Shown here in pieces: positions 63,748-64,000 of a DNA stretch of 64,000 nucleotides. How positions within the stretch are numbered: position 1 is the stretch's first letter; the number at the start of each line of letters is the position of its first letter. Location of the stretch: contig JBEBIT010000001.1 in the NCBI GenBank assembly GCA_040080215.1, positions 62,001-126,000 on the forward strand, given 5' to 3'. Below the pieces are notes generated by a model, which was not told the DNA's origin, ran no database searches, and was given only the letters and a program-made list of their open reading frames with translations. Source of the DNA: CAIUGU01 sp040080215 (lineage in GTDB: Bacteria; Pseudomonadota; Gammaproteobacteria; Steroidobacterales; Steroidobacteraceae). Position numbers and translations under genes: made by a program.

Positions 63748-63999
63748 GACAATGCGGTCCGTCCACCGAACGGTGAGTGGCAGATAGATCTCTCGATAGT
63801 CCTTCGCGTACTGGTTGCTCTCGGACGCAGGGACGCGTGTACGAAAGGTCCTATCACGCATAGATAGCACCGATACGAAAAGGTGCTGCAGCGACGCGGA
63901 TTGATCAATGAAGTCACGCAAGAACGTGACGCATTCATGGCAGTCCTCGACCTTTCGGAAGTCCCAGGCTCCAAGCGTATGGAAGCAGTGAACTAGCTT
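63742..63999 (-). CDS. Cassette gene, 5' part beyond window
   Basis: An open frame runs in from the right edge and stops at TAA 63744-63742, inside the attC-4 opening. The 85 visible residues (HCFHTLGAWDFRKVEDCHEC, then SASLQHLFVSVLSMRDRTF, ending YREIYLPLTVRWTDRIVA) look like a real protein tail with cysteines. Family not recognised. Confidence 0.6.
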   Translation of the reverse strand, partial: KLVHCFHTLGAWDFRKVEDCHECVTFLRDFIDQSASLQHLFVSVLSMRDRTFRTRVPASESNQYAKDYREIYLPLTVRWTDRIVA

Positions 64000-64000
64000 G

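Overview
The window looks like chromosome of a high-GC gammaproteobacterium. The case rests on codon use, FadL-type and TonB-type outer-membrane proteins, OxyR with AhpCF, Tat- and Sec-exported DUF1501/DUF1800 proteins, and a PhaB-type reductase. Steroidobacterales, Nevskiales or Xanthomonadales relatives would fit, but nothing here fixes the genus. I saw no rRNA, tRNA or CRISPR array.

Bases 1-18,700 are dominated by sulfur acquisition. They hold a TonB receptor divergent from a lone sulfate-binding protein, an alginate-export-type outer-membrane protein, and an ABC exporter. A YeeE/YedE (thiosulfate-type) pair follows two small genes. A compact operon then carries cysA-like, sbp, cysT, cysW, histidine kinase and response regulator in that order. 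The CysA carries an extra universal-stress-like domain. Four of these promoters (TonB receptor, sbp1, the YeeE operon and the cysA operon) share one layout: four 7-bp boxes in exact 11-bp phase, then 10-11 bp, then a TANNAT -10 element. This is the Pho-box type of layout bound by OmpR/PhoB regulators. I infer a sulfur regulon run by the two-component system encoded in the transport operon itself. This is the most interesting system in the window.

Bases 18,700-33,000 hold a HerA-like ATPase, a lipoprotein, a double-CDGSH protein and a DUF1800/DUF1501 pair split by a 292-bp MITE that landed in a stop codon. A degenerate SDR, ahpC-ahpF with a candidate OxyR site, an ABC-F ATPase and a Bcr/CflA-type MFS transporter follow. 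Bases 33,000-43,300 hold yajQ and an overlapping run of oxyR, a lipase/M17-N/CHAT fusion protein and an extradiol dioxygenase. A 2-oxoacid:acceptor oxidoreductase operon follows them.

Bases 43,300-60,300 are mostly small housekeeping and stress genes on the minus strand: PhaB, acetyltransferases, a GNAT pseudogene, membrane proteins, a deoxyinosine glycosylase, GST, OsmC, YkgJ, an M15 peptidase, RidA and methyltransferase. Bases 60,300-64,000 are the distal end of an integron-type gene-cassette array. Four attC sites, each with an unpaired G in one stem arm, separate minus-strand cassettes. Three successive cassettes encode exported proteins. The integrase would be expected to the right of the window.

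Six intergenic clusters of long inverted repeats, sharing sub-units with each other, are scattered through the first 45 kb. They include one perfect 50-bp inverted repeat.
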